A DNA stretch of 64,000 nt from Silurus meridionalis (GCF_014805685.1 NC_060886.1:14696608-14760607); one strand, 5' to 3'; positions 1 through 12,826 are shown, numbered from the stretch's first letter. The notes: generated by a model from the letters alone, not told the origin. A program made the numbers and translations.

Positions 1-1171
1 TATATAAAACATAAACACTTGCAAAATTATGCAAGTTACAGCTCCAGAGAACAATGCAGCCTGAATGTCAATTTTATTACAAGGCTCCTTTGAGCTTTTT
101 GTCTCAGCAAAATAGGATGCCAAATGATTTCATTTCTTAAAGCTAGTATTTGAGCCTGCATTCTTCCTAAATTTCTCAGAGGCTCACAGCTCCACAGCTT
201 TCATAAACAGAAGTGACTGCTTTTCTTTTGTTTGTTCTGCTTATTTATTTGCAGCAAGAAAGCAGATGGCAAGCATTAGAAGCATGAGCAGGAGTATACT
301 CTTAAAAAAAATAATAAACCTCTCGAAAGCTCAATATCGCACATCGATCAGCTTATTAGCGTATATATGCAATGGGCTTTAAAAGTTGCCGCTTGAGTTT
401 TAAATGTACTAATATTCTGTATTTATAGTGGCTTCAAGTTGCCAAGTCCTTAATTTGTACTACTTTAAGGTCTTACCAGGGCATTTCTCTTCCTGCTTTC
501 GTGTTAACTGTGGAGGTAAATACTGCACAATGCAAAATGTCTGCCCTTCAGCTTAATAACAATATGCTACGCTACATTACCTCCCAGACCTGTTTCCTGC
601 AGGTGCCAATTTTCCTGTGGAATGGAAACATTTACTATCTATTTATTATAATATGAGATTGGCCAGCAGAGGCTGAGCAGACATACAATTCTCCTTCTTC
701 TGACATCAAATGTAATAATATCATGAGCGAAATTCTCTTATAACCACTACAGAAATGTAAGTTCAAATTTAATTGAATAGACTGCTTGCTTGCTTTGTAT
801 AAATCTGAAAATAATATCCCAAAATAAAAAAGCATGCAGTGCAGATTCAAACTGATGTACATCATTTAAACAGTTCAGTGCCTATTCTTTTACTGTATTA
901 TAATCTAGTAAGCGGAACTGGAAGACTGTGAAGCCACAGCTTATAACAAATTTAGTTACATATTGTTGTGGCATGTTTGTATTTTATATTAATAGTAGAA
1001 GTATGAGTGGTAGTGCTAGTACTAAACTACAGTTTCTAAACAAAATAACTAAATGTGAGAGTTTGCCAGTAGGGAAGAAGTGAGTGGCATAAAACTGTAA
1101 AAGGAGAAAGTTCTAGATGTAAATATAAATGACTTTTCACCCTGACAACTCACTGCCCCGGCAAGATTTTC
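1..1171. other. Intron downstream of the lrp1b exon, no feature recognised
   Basis: AT-rich unique sequence. I see no LDLa-type exon (no CDG..DC.D.SDE pattern on the minus strand), no transposon end and no RNA gene. Short open frames such as 635-865 on the minus strand are low-complexity and not coding-like. Confidence 0.6.
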
Positions 1172-1197
1172 CACACACACACACACACACACACACA
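1172..1197. repeat. (CA)n microsatellite, 13 units
   Basis: Uninterrupted CA dinucleotides, directly visible. Confidence 0.97.
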
Positions 1198-3548
1198 GCA
1201 ATTATTATTGTTGTTTGTTACAGTGTCATGCTATCATTCCTATGGTTGCATGAAAAACTTTTCTGATGTTTAAAAAGCACAAGACAAGTGTATTGCAGAA
1301 GGCAAAATTTGTTGCAATAGAAACGTGGAAAAATAACAAGATCGCATTTATCCTGACCATTATGCCATTACCAGTGACTACCTGAGCTGCTGCCTACAAA
1401 TCTGACTGTTGAATAAAACTATACATCTTTTGCTGTAAATCTCTCTCACTGCAGTCAAACCTCAGCGTTGAAAAAAGTGTTCACTAAAGTAAAAAAAAAA
1501 AGGTCTTAAGCAAGTGAGAAACTTTCCTTCTTATCATGGACTAGGGTGCAATGTGCTTGGAGTGTTGCAGGCCTGTCATCCCACTTTCTTTTCCCCATTA
1601 GAGGAGAGCAGGCTGTTTTCCAGCTCCCTCTGCTAGCCCTAGTAGTCTGTCTGCTCCCAGAGGGCTGCTGGATGAGAGGCTAAGCCAGGTTCCCTCTGGC
1701 CATATGGCACAGGAAACACTCAGCCACCCTTCCCTCGGGGCAACACGATGAGGTGATTACATTCCACAGTGGCAGAACTTCACTGAAATGTCAACATTTT
1801 AAAAATACATAGAGCCAATACACGCAACTTACACAGAGTAAAAAACACATCTCTGAGAAAAGCACACAAATGCTGCTTCCTGGTTCATCTAAAACTAAGA
1901 GGATTACGGCACGGATATTTACACATGAGCGTAATGGAGTGCTCTACCTGTTAGAGCTGCATTATATAAAGAAGAGCTAAATTCATTTACATTTTGAGTA
2001 TATTATGACAGGGTTCTACAGAACCTCTGATACACTGGCTTGTGTTTGGGATTCTTGGTGACCAGTATATAATAATATAATCAATATATAATTAGTTGTA
2101 AACTATACATCTGGAGGGACCCAATTACCACTTACTATAAGATGTCAAGCTGGGCTAACAGGGCCTTTTAAGGCTTTACTGCATTCAGCCTATGTATGGA
2201 ATCTACTTGCTATTTAGAAAAATCCAAGAAGAGAATTGTGGAAAGCACAGAAGGAGAATAATTTAGGATGAATCATCTACTGCAAATGTTTCAAATTGGC
2301 ACTTGTGTTGAGCAAATTCATTAGAGCATAAAAAAAAACTTTTGAAAAGATTTGTTTATTCACAGACACAACTTATCCCTGACCATCTATACAAAGAATC
2401 TGACTAGAGCGCAACCACATTTTTCCAGTATAAACCTGACTCAAACATGGATCAAATCTCAAATTTGTCTCTTCTTCTCTTTCCATTATTCTTTTAAACA
2501 ATCACATAAGTCCAAACTTGGATCTCATTACTTTAACAGTTATCTCCATGAAGTATATATGAGAATGCTTATGTCAGTAAGACACTCATCAGCAGGTTAA
2601 GTGACTTATTGGCATAAGAACGTATGAGTGCTTGTTAGCAGCTTTTCTATTTGTATTATCTGAAGAAATGACAGTTTGTCCCACCCGTTCCAACTCATAG
2701 CTCTTAAGATCTAAGGTCAGATTTCACCTAGTCAGCGTGAAGCGAAAGACAAATGTTCTTTCCCCTTCAGTAATTTGACTTTTCCACTGGGGTAATTTAT
2801 TTGATTGTGTTCTGTCTACTACATTACCTGAAGAACAGAAAAGCATACTTTTAAACAGCTCTAGTATTACCATATCAAGGGATAAAATATCATAAAAGTG
2901 ATGGCTAAGCTGTAGATGCTGGCCCATCTGAATACAATATAATCAGACTCTTTATAGTAATGCAACAAAAAATACACCTGTAGTAAAAGTACTTTTTATT
3001 TATTTTAGAAACCATCTACTTTTATTACAACTAATCATAAACTTTGCTGGCAACAACTGAGAGTTGGCAGTGACCCAGATTACAGGAGCTAAGTCTTGTA
3101 AATGAGGAAACTGATAGGGTAAGTGTTTAATTCCATTTCCTATCAATACCTAATCCATGATAATGAGCTACTCAAAATTCCTATGATAAATAATTCTGGC
3201 TTCCACTCAGGGGCATTATACATAAAACGGAGACGACGTGATTAATCTAAATGATAATGGAATACCAGAGGAGAGAAGAGTTGGCCCACTGTGCCTGGAA
3301 TATGCAATAAATTAAAATTTGTGGAAAACTCCACCACCATAACGTAATCAGTCGTTGTTGTACATCACATACTGATCAATCTTTTGATGTATATGCTTGC
3401 TAGTGACAAGAACACTTTCAACGTCTTAGCAGCTGTGAGTTTTCTGGCAGACTGAGCTTGTACAAAGGGTGCTATGTAAATGTATTTATAGAGTATGTTA
3501 ATGCGATGATATGGAAATGCTTTATTTTGGGTCAGATGAAGGACTTAC
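1198..3548. other. Intron, with a GC-richer unique block at about 1550-1790
   Basis: Most of this stretch is AT-rich and unremarkable. The block at about 1550-1790 is richer in GC, free of repeats and of different texture from its surroundings, which makes it a candidate conserved element. It does not translate as the next LDLa module on the minus strand. Confidence 0.45.
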
Positions 3549-3671
3549 ATCTTTGCAGAGTTTCATCAGAGGCGTCTAGACAGTCGGCTTCTCCATCACA
3601 GAGCCAGCTCTCGGACACACAGGTCACGCGGTCATCACACAGAAACTCGCCGACATCACACACTACCGCCT
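3549..3671 (-). CDS. lrp1b: LRP1B exon encoding the first LDL-receptor class A repeat
   Basis: This internal exon belongs to a giant endocytic receptor of the LDL-receptor family. Read on the minus strand it gives [20 protein letters not shown] followed by [20 protein letters not shown]. That is an LDLa module with five of its six cysteines; the sixth codon is split by the splice site (exon ends in T, intron begins GTAAGT at 3548-3543). The calcium-binding signature W..CDG..DC.D.SDE is present. The acceptor AG lies at 3673-3672 after a pyrimidine-rich tract. The length of 123 bp, phase 1 at both ends, is typical of LDLa exons. The EFLC, VTCVS and SWLCDG words match the N-terminal module of vertebrate LRP1B more closely than LRP1 (recalled comparison). 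The protein is a type I membrane receptor. Exon 1 and the following exon were not found here. An LRP1 paralogue is the main alternative. Confidence 0.92.
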
Positions 3672-4872
3672 CTGATCAACATGAAAAGTTGGAGAGAACA
3701 GATGATCTGTGAGATGGAATGGATGGCCACAACAGTTACATGGTAGAATGCTGGTATGGCATGAATGGCTTAAAATACTGTTACTATATGACTAATCATG
3801 TGTTATTACATTATTCTAACCATGCTTTGTGATAAGTTGCAGAGAGCAGTGAAACATGCAGAAATGTGAAGTGATTGTTGTCTACTATCAAATGTAATTT
3901 GAATTCTATCTTTCCAAAATATTTTAGATTTGCAGCCAGCATGTAGCACTGTGTAAGCGTGAAGGCATTGGCTGAGCGTTTCACTAAAGCCTAAAACTGA
4001 CAGCATGTTGATACGCCTTTTGCCAGCGGCTGTCAGATCCATTCAGGGATCACTAAAGATGTACCACATATTTCGCTACAAAATTTGACTCCAGTCTGTT
4101 TCCACACAAGAAAGGCATTGTTTTCTTGTATCCCCTGGGCTCGGAACTGCGTAGTTTTTAGGAGTTTACATTCACACACAACCTCTACAATGTCCACCCT
4201 GCTGCCTTTAAAGTAAAGAAACAATCTGAGGTTCTCTGAAGTAAATTGCATGTGGTATGTCAGATAACACCCATTGAGACAAACACACACCATTGAAAGG
4301 TTTGTAGTAGGAGTTAAGGGTCAGGTTAATAGCTAACAGATTGCTGGGGATATGTCTGTACGTTGATGCTTTTTCTTCATGTGCCTCCCAGCAAAATTCG
4401 CAAAACAAGGGAAACCTTAAAACATTGAAGGGGCTTTGTCTGTTTGCCAATCGATGTGCTATCATAGTTTACTGCCTCATTTTAAACTTGCTGCTTACTG
4501 ACCCATTATACAGGAAATATTTCTGTGGAGCTGGGCTCAGTTTATATCTTTTATGAATGTGAAATATCAGAAAGTGGTTTGCTTGAATATTAGTGTTTTT
4601 CACAACACTTATTTCCACCTCCACACCAATACTGCATTAAGTGCCATGATAGCACTTGCGAAACAACACCATGAATAATAATAGCAAAACAGAAATTAAA
4701 ACACAAACAGCAACAGAGGAATTTGATGCACATGAATGCAAAGCAATTTTGGAAAACATATTAAACAAACAATAAAACAGCTTGCATAGAAAATTAGGTG
4801 CATAAATGGATAAACATCTTTTCAACAAGGATACTTTAGAAGTTAATTACGGAATTAAGTGGTCTCTCCCCT
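3672..4872. other. Intron upstream of the lrp1b exon, proximal part
   Basis: It begins with the polypyrimidine tract and acceptor of the exon (3672 to about 3700, minus strand). Beyond that I see unique sequence with no recognisable repeat or exon. The overlapping minus-strand open frames at 3806-4465 show no domain. Confidence 0.55.
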
Positions 4873-4894
4873 AAAAAAAAAAAAAAAAAAAAAA
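4873..4894. repeat. Poly(A) run of about 22 bases
   Basis: A homopolymer of A. It is not clearly the tail of a retroelement, because the sequence 5' of it matches nothing I know. Confidence 0.95.
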
Positions 4895-4929
4895 GGTTCA
4901 ATTTGGAATCCTTTCTTATACTATCATGT

Positions 4930-5218
4930 AATGAGCAGGGAGCAAATGTAAGTGCAGATATTCCCTATTATTTGCAGTACCAACAAAATGTTAACTAACA
5001 AAGAAACCTCAACATGAAAAACAACCTGAACACGAAGATGAAGAAACTGCTACAACCATAAAGGACAAACATAAGACAAAGAGTGCTGTGAAAGCTGAGG
5101 TTTATATGCATGTGCTAATCAAGGTTTACAAGGAACAGGTGTGAGTGACTAGTGACATGCGACAGTTGTGCGATGGGAATTGTAGTCCAGGGCCATATTT
5201 CTGACAGATTGTCCCAAG
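4930..5218 (-). mobile_element. LTR-like interspersed repeat, copy 1
   Basis: On the minus strand it runs from ATATGGCCCTGGACTACAAT through CACTCACACCTGTTCC, a TATA-like stretch (GCATATAAACC) and CAGCACTCTTTGTCTTA to TATCTGCACTTACA. The same ordered words occur at 19415-19697 and 20527-20845, so this is one family. A TATA-like box followed by a polyadenylation-like end suggests a solo LTR or another promoter-bearing retroelement. No target duplication is obvious. The family name is not known to me. Confidence 0.6.
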
Positions 5219-5259
5219 GAGACAAGCCAAGAATCTATGCTTGTAAATGATCCCTTATA

Positions 5260-5315
5260 TTAAAAAATACATATATATTAATTATATATTATATATAATT
5301 AATTAATTAAAAAAC
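5260..5315. repeat. AT-rich palindromic tract
   Basis: An A/T-only stretch with overlapping inverted TATATAATTAAT words. It is low-complexity DNA with no sign of a specific element. Confidence 0.7.
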
Positions 5316-5555
5316 TCTTGGTTGATGTGTGTATTGGGGCAGGCACTGTGGTTCAAGTGGGATTTGAGCTGTAGTTAAGTGTGTTATACTCAAACATACA
5401 CCCTTAGTTGAAAAACAACAATAAAATCAGCCGTCTAGTCAGCTTTCTAGTTTATAATATTTAAATGAGGTTGTGAATCATATAGAAACTACTGTAAAGT
5501 ACACTTACATTGAGATTAAACATTTTTAACATCAATTTACAAATATATCAAATAT

Positions 5556-6513
5556 ATAGTGCTGTGTAAAAGATTTAGGCAGATGTGAAAAAAAAGAGAG
5601 TACATGTAAAGAGAAAATGAAGAGAAGAAAAATCCAAACCAGTATCAATTCCTCTTGCTATTTGCAGTAAATGTGCATACAGTTTTTGAAGGAAATCGGC
5701 AGGTAAAATGTTCTAAAACATATTGGAGAACTAACCACAGATCTTCTGTGAATGCGGGCTGCCAGGAATCCTTCTGTTTCTTCATGTAATCCCAGACAGA
5801 TTCGATTCTTTCACGATAAGGACTCTGGGGAGGGTATTACTTCCAGGACTCCTTGTTTTTCTCCACCCTGAAGATAGTTCTTAATGACATTGTCTGTATG
5901 TTTGGGGTCTTTGTCTTACTGCAGAATTAATTCGGGGCCAATCAGACACCTCCCTAATGGTACTGCATGATGAATAATTATCTGCCTGTATTTCTCAGCA
6001 TTGAGGATATTTTCAACTTTATTTGCAGAAATACAGCCCAAAACTTGCAGGAAACCTTCACTATACTTCAATGTTGCCTGCAGAAACTCATTATTGTACC
6101 ACTCTCCAGCCCTTTGGCAAACAACTTGCCTCCTGCTACAAGCCAAATATTACAGATTTTTTATTCAGATCAGTTCAGTGCACCTGCTGTTGTCTTCCAC
6201 AAACTCAACTTAGTAGCGAAATTTGGCTGTTCTTTGTTGAAAGCCTCCTACACAGCTGTTTCACTTAATGACTGTGTTTCAACATACATATGAAATTGAT
6301 GGTCATTAGCACCTGCTTGGTATAACTGGTTAATCATCAAGCGGACTCTGATCCTTCAAAATCCTTTCAATTTGTGCAAGTGTACAAATTGTGCAAAAGT
6401 AGGAATTGAATTAGTGCTCACACCAAATATTGATTTGTTTTAGATTTTGTTTCTGTTTGCTCACATTGAATTGTGTTATTTCACAACTAGCTGAAACTTT
6501 TGCACAGTACTGT
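5556..6513 (-). mobile_element. Tc1-like element relic, internally deleted, minus orientation
   Basis: The ends are related: GTGCTGTGTAAAAGATTTAG on the left and, read inward on the minus strand, CAGTACTGTGCAAAAGTTTC on the right. This is the terminal sequence of a Tc1 family common in fish. The minus strand between them decodes to the C-terminal half of a Tc1 transposase, including RAGEWYNNEFLQATLKYSEG and NAEKYRQIIIHHAVPLGRCL. The N-terminal half is missing, since the 5' flank joins directly near 6205. Further small deletions are visible beside the left end near 5590-5640. It cannot be autonomous. Confidence 0.85.
5700..6205 (-). pseudogene. Broken Tc1 transposase, C-terminal part
   Basis: Translation in several minus-strand frames gives transposase blocks in the right order: the RRQ.V..RAGE.YNNE region, the GCISAN motif, NAEKYRQI..HHA, and (after frameshifts) the region around ESVWDYMKRQ close to 5770. 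The long open piece is 5916-6146. The N-terminal DNA-binding region and the first catalytic aspartate region are deleted. The product would have been a DDE transposase acting on the element's own ends; this copy is dead. Confidence 0.75.
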
Positions 6514-8341
6514 TTATGACATAAAATCAGTTATAACTATCCTTAACCTAGTTTGCCAGAAACATCACTCGATAATAACTATATATATTTAATTAAAAAT
6601 AACTGTAAATTCACATTTCTCCAGTTCTCTATGTCTAACAGATTCACTAAATTTACCACCTCTCTTATTTTTATTTCGACTCAGATGCCTCAATAAGGTC
6701 TGGCTACATCGATCAGACACTCCAGCTCCAAATCTACTGATATACTGATACTGATCCTGTTTTCTATTTATTTGTAGGCATGGAAAATAACATACAGTTT
6801 GAAAACAATCAGCAAATAAAACAAGAATCTACTATAAATTACATCACAGGAGAAGACTCAATATATGCACCAAATATAGGAACAGAGTCGTGTGAAGTTT
6901 CAGCTCCACACACCAGTAATTGTAAAATAAAACAGACCTAGAAAATAGTTTAAAGACTGTTTTAACAAGTGATGCCTTCTCAGTGCAGTCAGTTTGGTTT
7001 GTGAAGATCAGCTGGTATTCTGTGCTGATTTCATTCAGTAGCAAATTTTGCATCTAGCAAAAAGCAATTACGAAGAATATGATGATGAGGACTGGCCCCT
7101 TTCCCCTCAACCCTTCCCCCAACAAACAACTGCTTCTGTTCAGAATGAATTGCAATGTCAATTTGATTACAGAGGCAGCAGTAAAGCAACAATGTTTACA
7201 TCATCCGGTTGGAAATAACTTAAATAATTTTTTGAGCTGCTGCTCCCCTTATTGACAACTGCTTCATTCACGTTACATTTTCACTCAACTACATTACTTC
7301 ATGCTTCCCCCTACAACGCAAGGTGCTTAAATTCAGCAGAAATGGCAAGAAACAGTTAGTGCTTGGCTGATACAGACAAGAAGGTCTCTGAAGTGGACAT
7401 AACGTGTCTAGCTTACTGAATCCACCCTGGAGGTATTTCTGCCTTTGCAGCTGAATTGATTAGCATTTGAAACAGTCTACTCTTGGGTTCAGAGCCATTC
7501 CTCTTGCTGCTAGTTGAAACTGGAGAGGGGACAACCTCTGGACCCTGAAGGTGCAGCTTGCCGCTGATGTGCTCCATATTTCATGTTGTGGTGATTTAAA
7601 AAACGAAGAGTCCATTTTGAATTATCAGCCTGACCCTTCATGCTACTTCAACCTGGCTCACACATCTAGAGGGCTGCTCTTCTTGACTCAAGTGTTTGAT
7701 GCTCTCATAACACTACCTCAATTGTTTCCCTACAGCACACTAACCATTTAGAACAACAACAAAAAATACCAGGAAAAAAAAAAGGTTAAAGCCTGTATTC
7801 CCAAAATCTATAGTTGCAACTATTGGTACTCATACAAATGGAAAGAATTTGCATTTAAAAATACCAAATGATGTGATTTTATATGCACCACTAAATGTTT
7901 CGGTCATTTGGACATAATTTTGAGGAAAGGGAGATAAAAATAACCAAGTGGCAAAATGGCACCAGTCTTTAGTCAGGCAAAAGTAAACCCATTACCATAA
8001 CAGTTGGAAATATTTAGCAGAGCCTGGACCTGCATCTTATTATGAGCTTAATACTGACACCCAACTGCCTCGGTGAGCTAAACATACAGGCTCATTAAAG
8101 TCTCTCAACATTTGTAATGTCACCAGCTTTCAATGCACAAACGAAGAGACAGGGGACAGGGGACAATGCTTTTGAAACTTCATGTGGATAATCAGACGTG
8201 TTCTTTTCCATAAAAGAAAAAGCAAGCTGTTTTATTTCTGGTGAATCTGTCAGCATATAGTCAGATCTCTTGCAAGGTCTCTTTAAAACCTAGTTTAACA
8301 TGAAGGATTCTAGCATTCATTAGGATTCATGAGAATGTGAG

Positions 8342-8349
<8 letters not shown>
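6514..8349. other. Unique intronic sequence
   Basis: No repeat family recognised. The part at about 7080-7760 is less AT-rich and could hold a conserved element. The 66-codon plus-strand frame at 7551 shows nothing domain-like. Confidence 0.45.

Positions 8350-8408
<59 letters not shown>
8350..8408. repeat. (AT)n microsatellite, about 29 units
   Basis: Uninterrupted TA dinucleotides preceded by an imperfect TATATAAA start. Confidence 0.97.
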
Positions 8409-8410
<2 letters not shown>

Positions 8411-11400
8411 AAAGAGAGACATACACACAAACTATAAAAGCCTGAATGTCAATACCTGCAATTGTAGGCTCCGTTAATGAAGCTGGATCAAATGTGCACT
8501 AGAATAATTCTTTAAAATGGAATCACTTAGCAGCTGCACAACTAATTTAAAGCTTCGATTGAATGCTCAACAGCTGTTAAGCCCCTCTTCCTAAGTCTCC
8601 CTTTGTCTTGAGTCTCATTATCCCTCCAACTGTTCTCTGTCAACATTCCCTGAATCTTTGCTTTACCTTGAAAACAATCAACAGCGTGTCTCTTTGGGTG
8701 TTTGTGCGTTTCTCATCTGAGCTGCAATAAAGAGAAACCTCTCCAAATCGGTGTCTGTGTGGGTTGCTGGGGCAATGCAATGATTATAGCCAATTAAATG
8801 CGAAGGCATCAAAGGCAAAAACACTGTGAAACACAGATTTATATCCTAAGACCTACAAACAAATGTATGTGTGAAATTTTGGCAAATATAGTGCAGAAAG
8901 GCTTTTTAGTAAATTTCAAAGCCTGCTGTAACAAAATGTCACCTGCAAGAGCCCTATACCATTAACGCATACAGTGAAAACAATGTTGAATGAGGCTGGT
9001 AAATCCTGCTGCTCGATTTTGTGCTCAGGTTGGCAAAACTTCTTTAAGATTAGACCCATATTTTCTACATCCTTAATAAGATCAATTGCTGAAATATACA
9101 AATCCCATATTTGTTCAAATTTATGTAATTCTCAGGTGCGTTCTCAAGTTGATTGACAAACCAAGATGGTCTATTACTGTCTATTGTTTCCATATTATCT
9201 ATTTTTCCGATATTACAGTATGTGTTATTCCCATATTATCTATTATTCCCATAAGAACATTTCTAGTTAAATTATTTTAGATGTTTAATATAGCAGTTAT
9301 TCTGTACATTTCCTAAAGTTTTCTGAACAAATAAATACAGTCGTTAATTACTTGGAATAAAATCTCTCCATTAGACATCTTGTCTCCAAGGACACTCTTA
9401 AGTATTACACCTCTAACAACTGGTGACATTTAAAGTCCCTATAAGTGTATATAAATATACAATATGTAAACATATGGCATATATACAGTTGTTATGAACA
9501 TTAGCAGCTATGTATAGTTCTGTAACTGTCCCCTATGATGAGCGACTTTTTTGCTCATTCGTAGCAGTTTGGGGAACTGATGTCTAAGTTAACAATTACT
9601 TCTCACTCCTGAATACAGATTTATAGACAGTTTAGGATTTCCTGACCTTTCCCTGTTGTCCAGGTCTGCTCTGTGCATTGATAACACTCTAATTATGACT
9701 GTAATTATGATAGGTATGATTTTATTTTGCAAATCAACACCATTATTATGAGTGAAAATATTTTGTGCCATGAGGTGGCAAGAAAATGTGCACTGTGTGC
9801 AGTGATAATGAGGAAGTCCTTGAATGCCATATTTTTGTGGTTACATATTAATGCTGCATATGTGTTAAACCAGTGTAATGGTTCTAGCCTTTGTGCTCCA
9901 GAGTAACACAGTTTAATTAATTATTGGAATTGCCAAGCACCCTATCAATCTATGAATCTCTCTGTACAAGCATATGACAACAATGTTTTTAAATCTTGAA
10001 TGATTTCAGCATATTTGTTTAAAAAAAAAAATAAGTAGGGCTGCATACAAAGAACTGCCCTCTATTAATGCAAAATATGCTGGTGCATCATTGATAGTTT
10101 GAGGCTGTTTTGTGCTTAGTGAATGAAGAGCTCTTGTGAAGATTGAATTCTTCAAATGTTCCAGGATATTTCAAGCCAAAACCTGTTAATGACTTAATAA
10201 CTCGCCCAAAAATAACCCTCCTAAACAGCCTACAGGTTTTCATTACATCACGAAAATGAGAGCAGGAGCACAAAATTTGTGTTGCAATAACAATCGAAAT
10301 TTCTCTATTTGAACTCTAACAAAAACCTTTCTTCTCTTTAACTCCAATTGTCATGAAAAGATTTTGAAATATGAACTCAACTTTACGTTTACAAAGATGA
10401 AACATAAAGCGACCCATTGTCCACTGACTGCTTCTTCAACTTTGTGAGTTGACAAAAAGGTTATCTTCATGTTTACTCACACTTTCAATGCAGCAACTTT
10501 TGTTATTAAATTCAACAGACTTACAACTGACGCTGACATCTCCAGCAACATCTTTTGCAAAATTCATAATATTAACAGTGAGATCTGACTTCTATCCCAG
10601 AGAAGCCCATGACCAAATAAGTCTACTAAATATCAGAACAAACTAAATTGTTTGTTCACTTTCCCTCAAATAGTACAAGAACTATTCCATACAAATTGCA
10701 GTAAAGACTGCAGTCAACCCCACTGTATGAAGAGTGGGCTTTGGGGGGTGTGGATTGCGATGCTTAAAGGTGCCACGCATTTAGAAATTCCACACAGCAC
10801 CCCATGCAGGAAACGCGTCCGGTGCCAGAAGGCCTTTACCATGGCAACTTTGAGCTGGCCTGCCTGCATCCTAGCACTGCAGCAAGGGACATCAATAGGG
10901 AAGGAAAAAAAGAGTGGCTTCATAAGGTATGACCTGACCTTCAGTTTTTAAGGGAGGTCACTTATATTTTCTAAACAACAGCAGGGGCATGTCAACAAAT
11001 TATCAAAGAGAACATGGGTGGATTTTTTAACAGCCATTGCAAGAATACGCTCCTACTCCTTGGCATAATCTACCTAGTAAACAATGAATTATTCATTGAA
11101 CTGAATTTAAATCTTCAGCCCTCAAAGCTTCTCTGCCTTTTATGATTTTAGATCATACCAGACAGGTTCGAATTGGACTGTCTCTGCATTTAATAACCTT
11201 ATTGAACATCATATCTCACAAGGTAATTTTAGGCTAATGAGTCAAGAATATATGTAATATGTGTGATTTAAAATCGACCCATTGCTATCAATTTAATCAA
11301 AATCTACATTATACTATGTCTGTGACATGTAAAGGCTATGCTAATTCAACATGCAAAATCTATGCTAATGCAAAGTATATGCTAATAATGTCCTCTATCC

Positions 11401-11809
11401 AAGGTTATTAAAGGAACACTTGTAGTTCCCTACACTGCGCATAAAACGCTCAGTTATTGATAGACAGCCTTGTAAAATGACTATTGAGCTGTTAAATTAT
11501 AGTCATCCCAACAGGTAGTACAGAGCTCTTGTCATGCCAGAATGCAAATGCCTCAATAGAATGCCCCATTAGATAGGTTTTTTAGAATGACCAGCAAAGT
11601 ATAAACTTTAGAATGAAGGGATTTAACATTGTATAAATAAACACAATAAAATTGTCTTCACCTATCAACACAATCACTCACCATTGCTCAGGTGCAATAG
11701 AATGACATGACAGTGTTAAAAGTAAAGTAACTAATGTAAAATAATCAGAATCAGATGAAGCTGAATTATAAAAAAACATATACTTGTAAAGATATTATAA
11801 ATTTTTATA
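8409..11809. other. Unique intronic sequence with a GC-richer block at 10690-10950
   Basis: A 3.4-kb stretch without recognised transposons. Around 9170-9255 short words (CATATTATCTAT, ATTCCCAT) recur as a weak local duplication. The 10690-10950 block has open frames on both strands (99 and 69 codons) and higher GC, but no protein signature. I read it as possible conserved non-coding DNA. Confidence 0.4.
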
Positions 11810-12605
11810 TACTGTATTTTTCGGACTATAAGCCGCTACTATTTTCCCACGTTTTGAACCCCGCGGCTTAAACAGCGAAGCGGCTAATTTATGGATTTTT
11901 CCTGGGTTTTTCAAAGTTTCACAAACTTCAAGCCAAAAAAACTGAGCGACATAACATTAGACAAATGAAATTTCCGAACGGAAACGAAAAAACGCACCTC
12001 ACCTGTGTTCTGAGCTGCACGGCATCGGGAGAAAAACTTTCACCGGTGTTGATTTTTAAACGCACAACGATGCAAAAAGATAAACTCCCGAAAGAAATAG
12101 TTGTGAAAGGAAGGAGGAAGAAGACAGTGAACAATGACTTTCTTGGTAGGCTACTGTTTAGATACAAGCTGTTGTAGCGCGTTGAGTCTGGGTGAAGGGA
12201 GAGCTCACTAACTCCAGTTGCAAATGAAATCTTATAAGCACAGACAGGTTTCCAAAACGCGTGCTTTTTTATTTTTCTTGGCAACAGCGTTATGGGTTAG
12301 TCAAAGAAACTTAGATGAACTTAGATGATGAGCACATAATCCTCAGTCGCACACACACGCAGTAATACCGGCAGAATGCAGTGACATGCTGTTCCCAAAA
12401 TGGCTCTGCTTCTAAAGGAGCCACAACATATTTCACCCGTTACACCGTGTAACAGACACTGTCTTTCGGTAAAGCCTGTGTAAAGTTAATTAGTTTCAGT
12501 GTAGTGCGGCTTATACACAGGTGCAGCTTATTTATGTTAAAAATAAATATATTTGTAAAATTCGGCTTATATAACGGTGCGCTTTATAGTCCGGAAATTA
12601 CGGTA
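11810..12605 (+). mobile_element. pogo-like MITE, copy 1, with a DDE_1 transposase remnant
   Basis: The element is bounded by TA on both sides (11810-11811, 12604-12605) and by inverted repeats. The left end reads CTGTATTTTTCGGACTATAA; the right end on the minus strand reads CCGTAATTTCCGGACTATAA. Inside, 11965-12177 encodes a 70-residue remnant with KTHLTCVLSCTASGEKLSPV and LIFKRTT. This is the early part of the DDE_1 domain found in pogo/Tigger-type transposases. The rest of the transposase is gone, so this is an internally deleted, non-autonomous derivative. Copies 2 and 3 lie at 17990 and 22823. Confidence 0.88.
11965..12177 (+). pseudogene. Fragment of a pogo-type (DDE_1) transposase
   Basis: A 70-codon open frame inside the MITE. 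It keeps the beta-strand block T.VLSCTASGEKL..V.IFKR of the DDE_1 superfamily and then a basic KGRRKK tract, and stops. It lacks the helix-turn-helix regions and most of the catalytic core. It corresponds to roughly one fifth of a normal pogo-like transposase and is not expected to be functional. Confidence 0.75.
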
Positions 12606-12826
12606 GGTTTATAAGGGTTAATAATGTGCTATAAATATTTGACAATATAATGCAGCATAATGCAAGATATATACTTTTACTGGATAACGTTTTATCAGTT
12701 TTGCAATGCAAGTAGGGTTAGGGTAACTACTGATTATAATACAATGTTTACTCCTTATATAGAATAAAAAATACTTATTATCATTTATGAAAAAACTATC
12801 TTTGTAAAGTTCTCTCATACTGACCA

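Noticed and set aside
1550..1790. Possible next lrp1b exon (second LDLa module) downstream of the recognised exon
   Set aside because: The minus strand lacks the cysteine spacing and the CDG..DC.D.DE signature and has no fitting splice sites.
3458..3712. An 84-codon plus-strand frame over the lrp1b exon
   Set aside because: The minus strand gives a complete LDLa signature with splice sites; the plus frame has no such features.
11928..12284. A 118-codon minus-strand frame in the pogo-like MITE
   Set aside because: Opposite strand of the recognisable DDE_1 fragment; similar frames recur in the other copies because the element is repeated.
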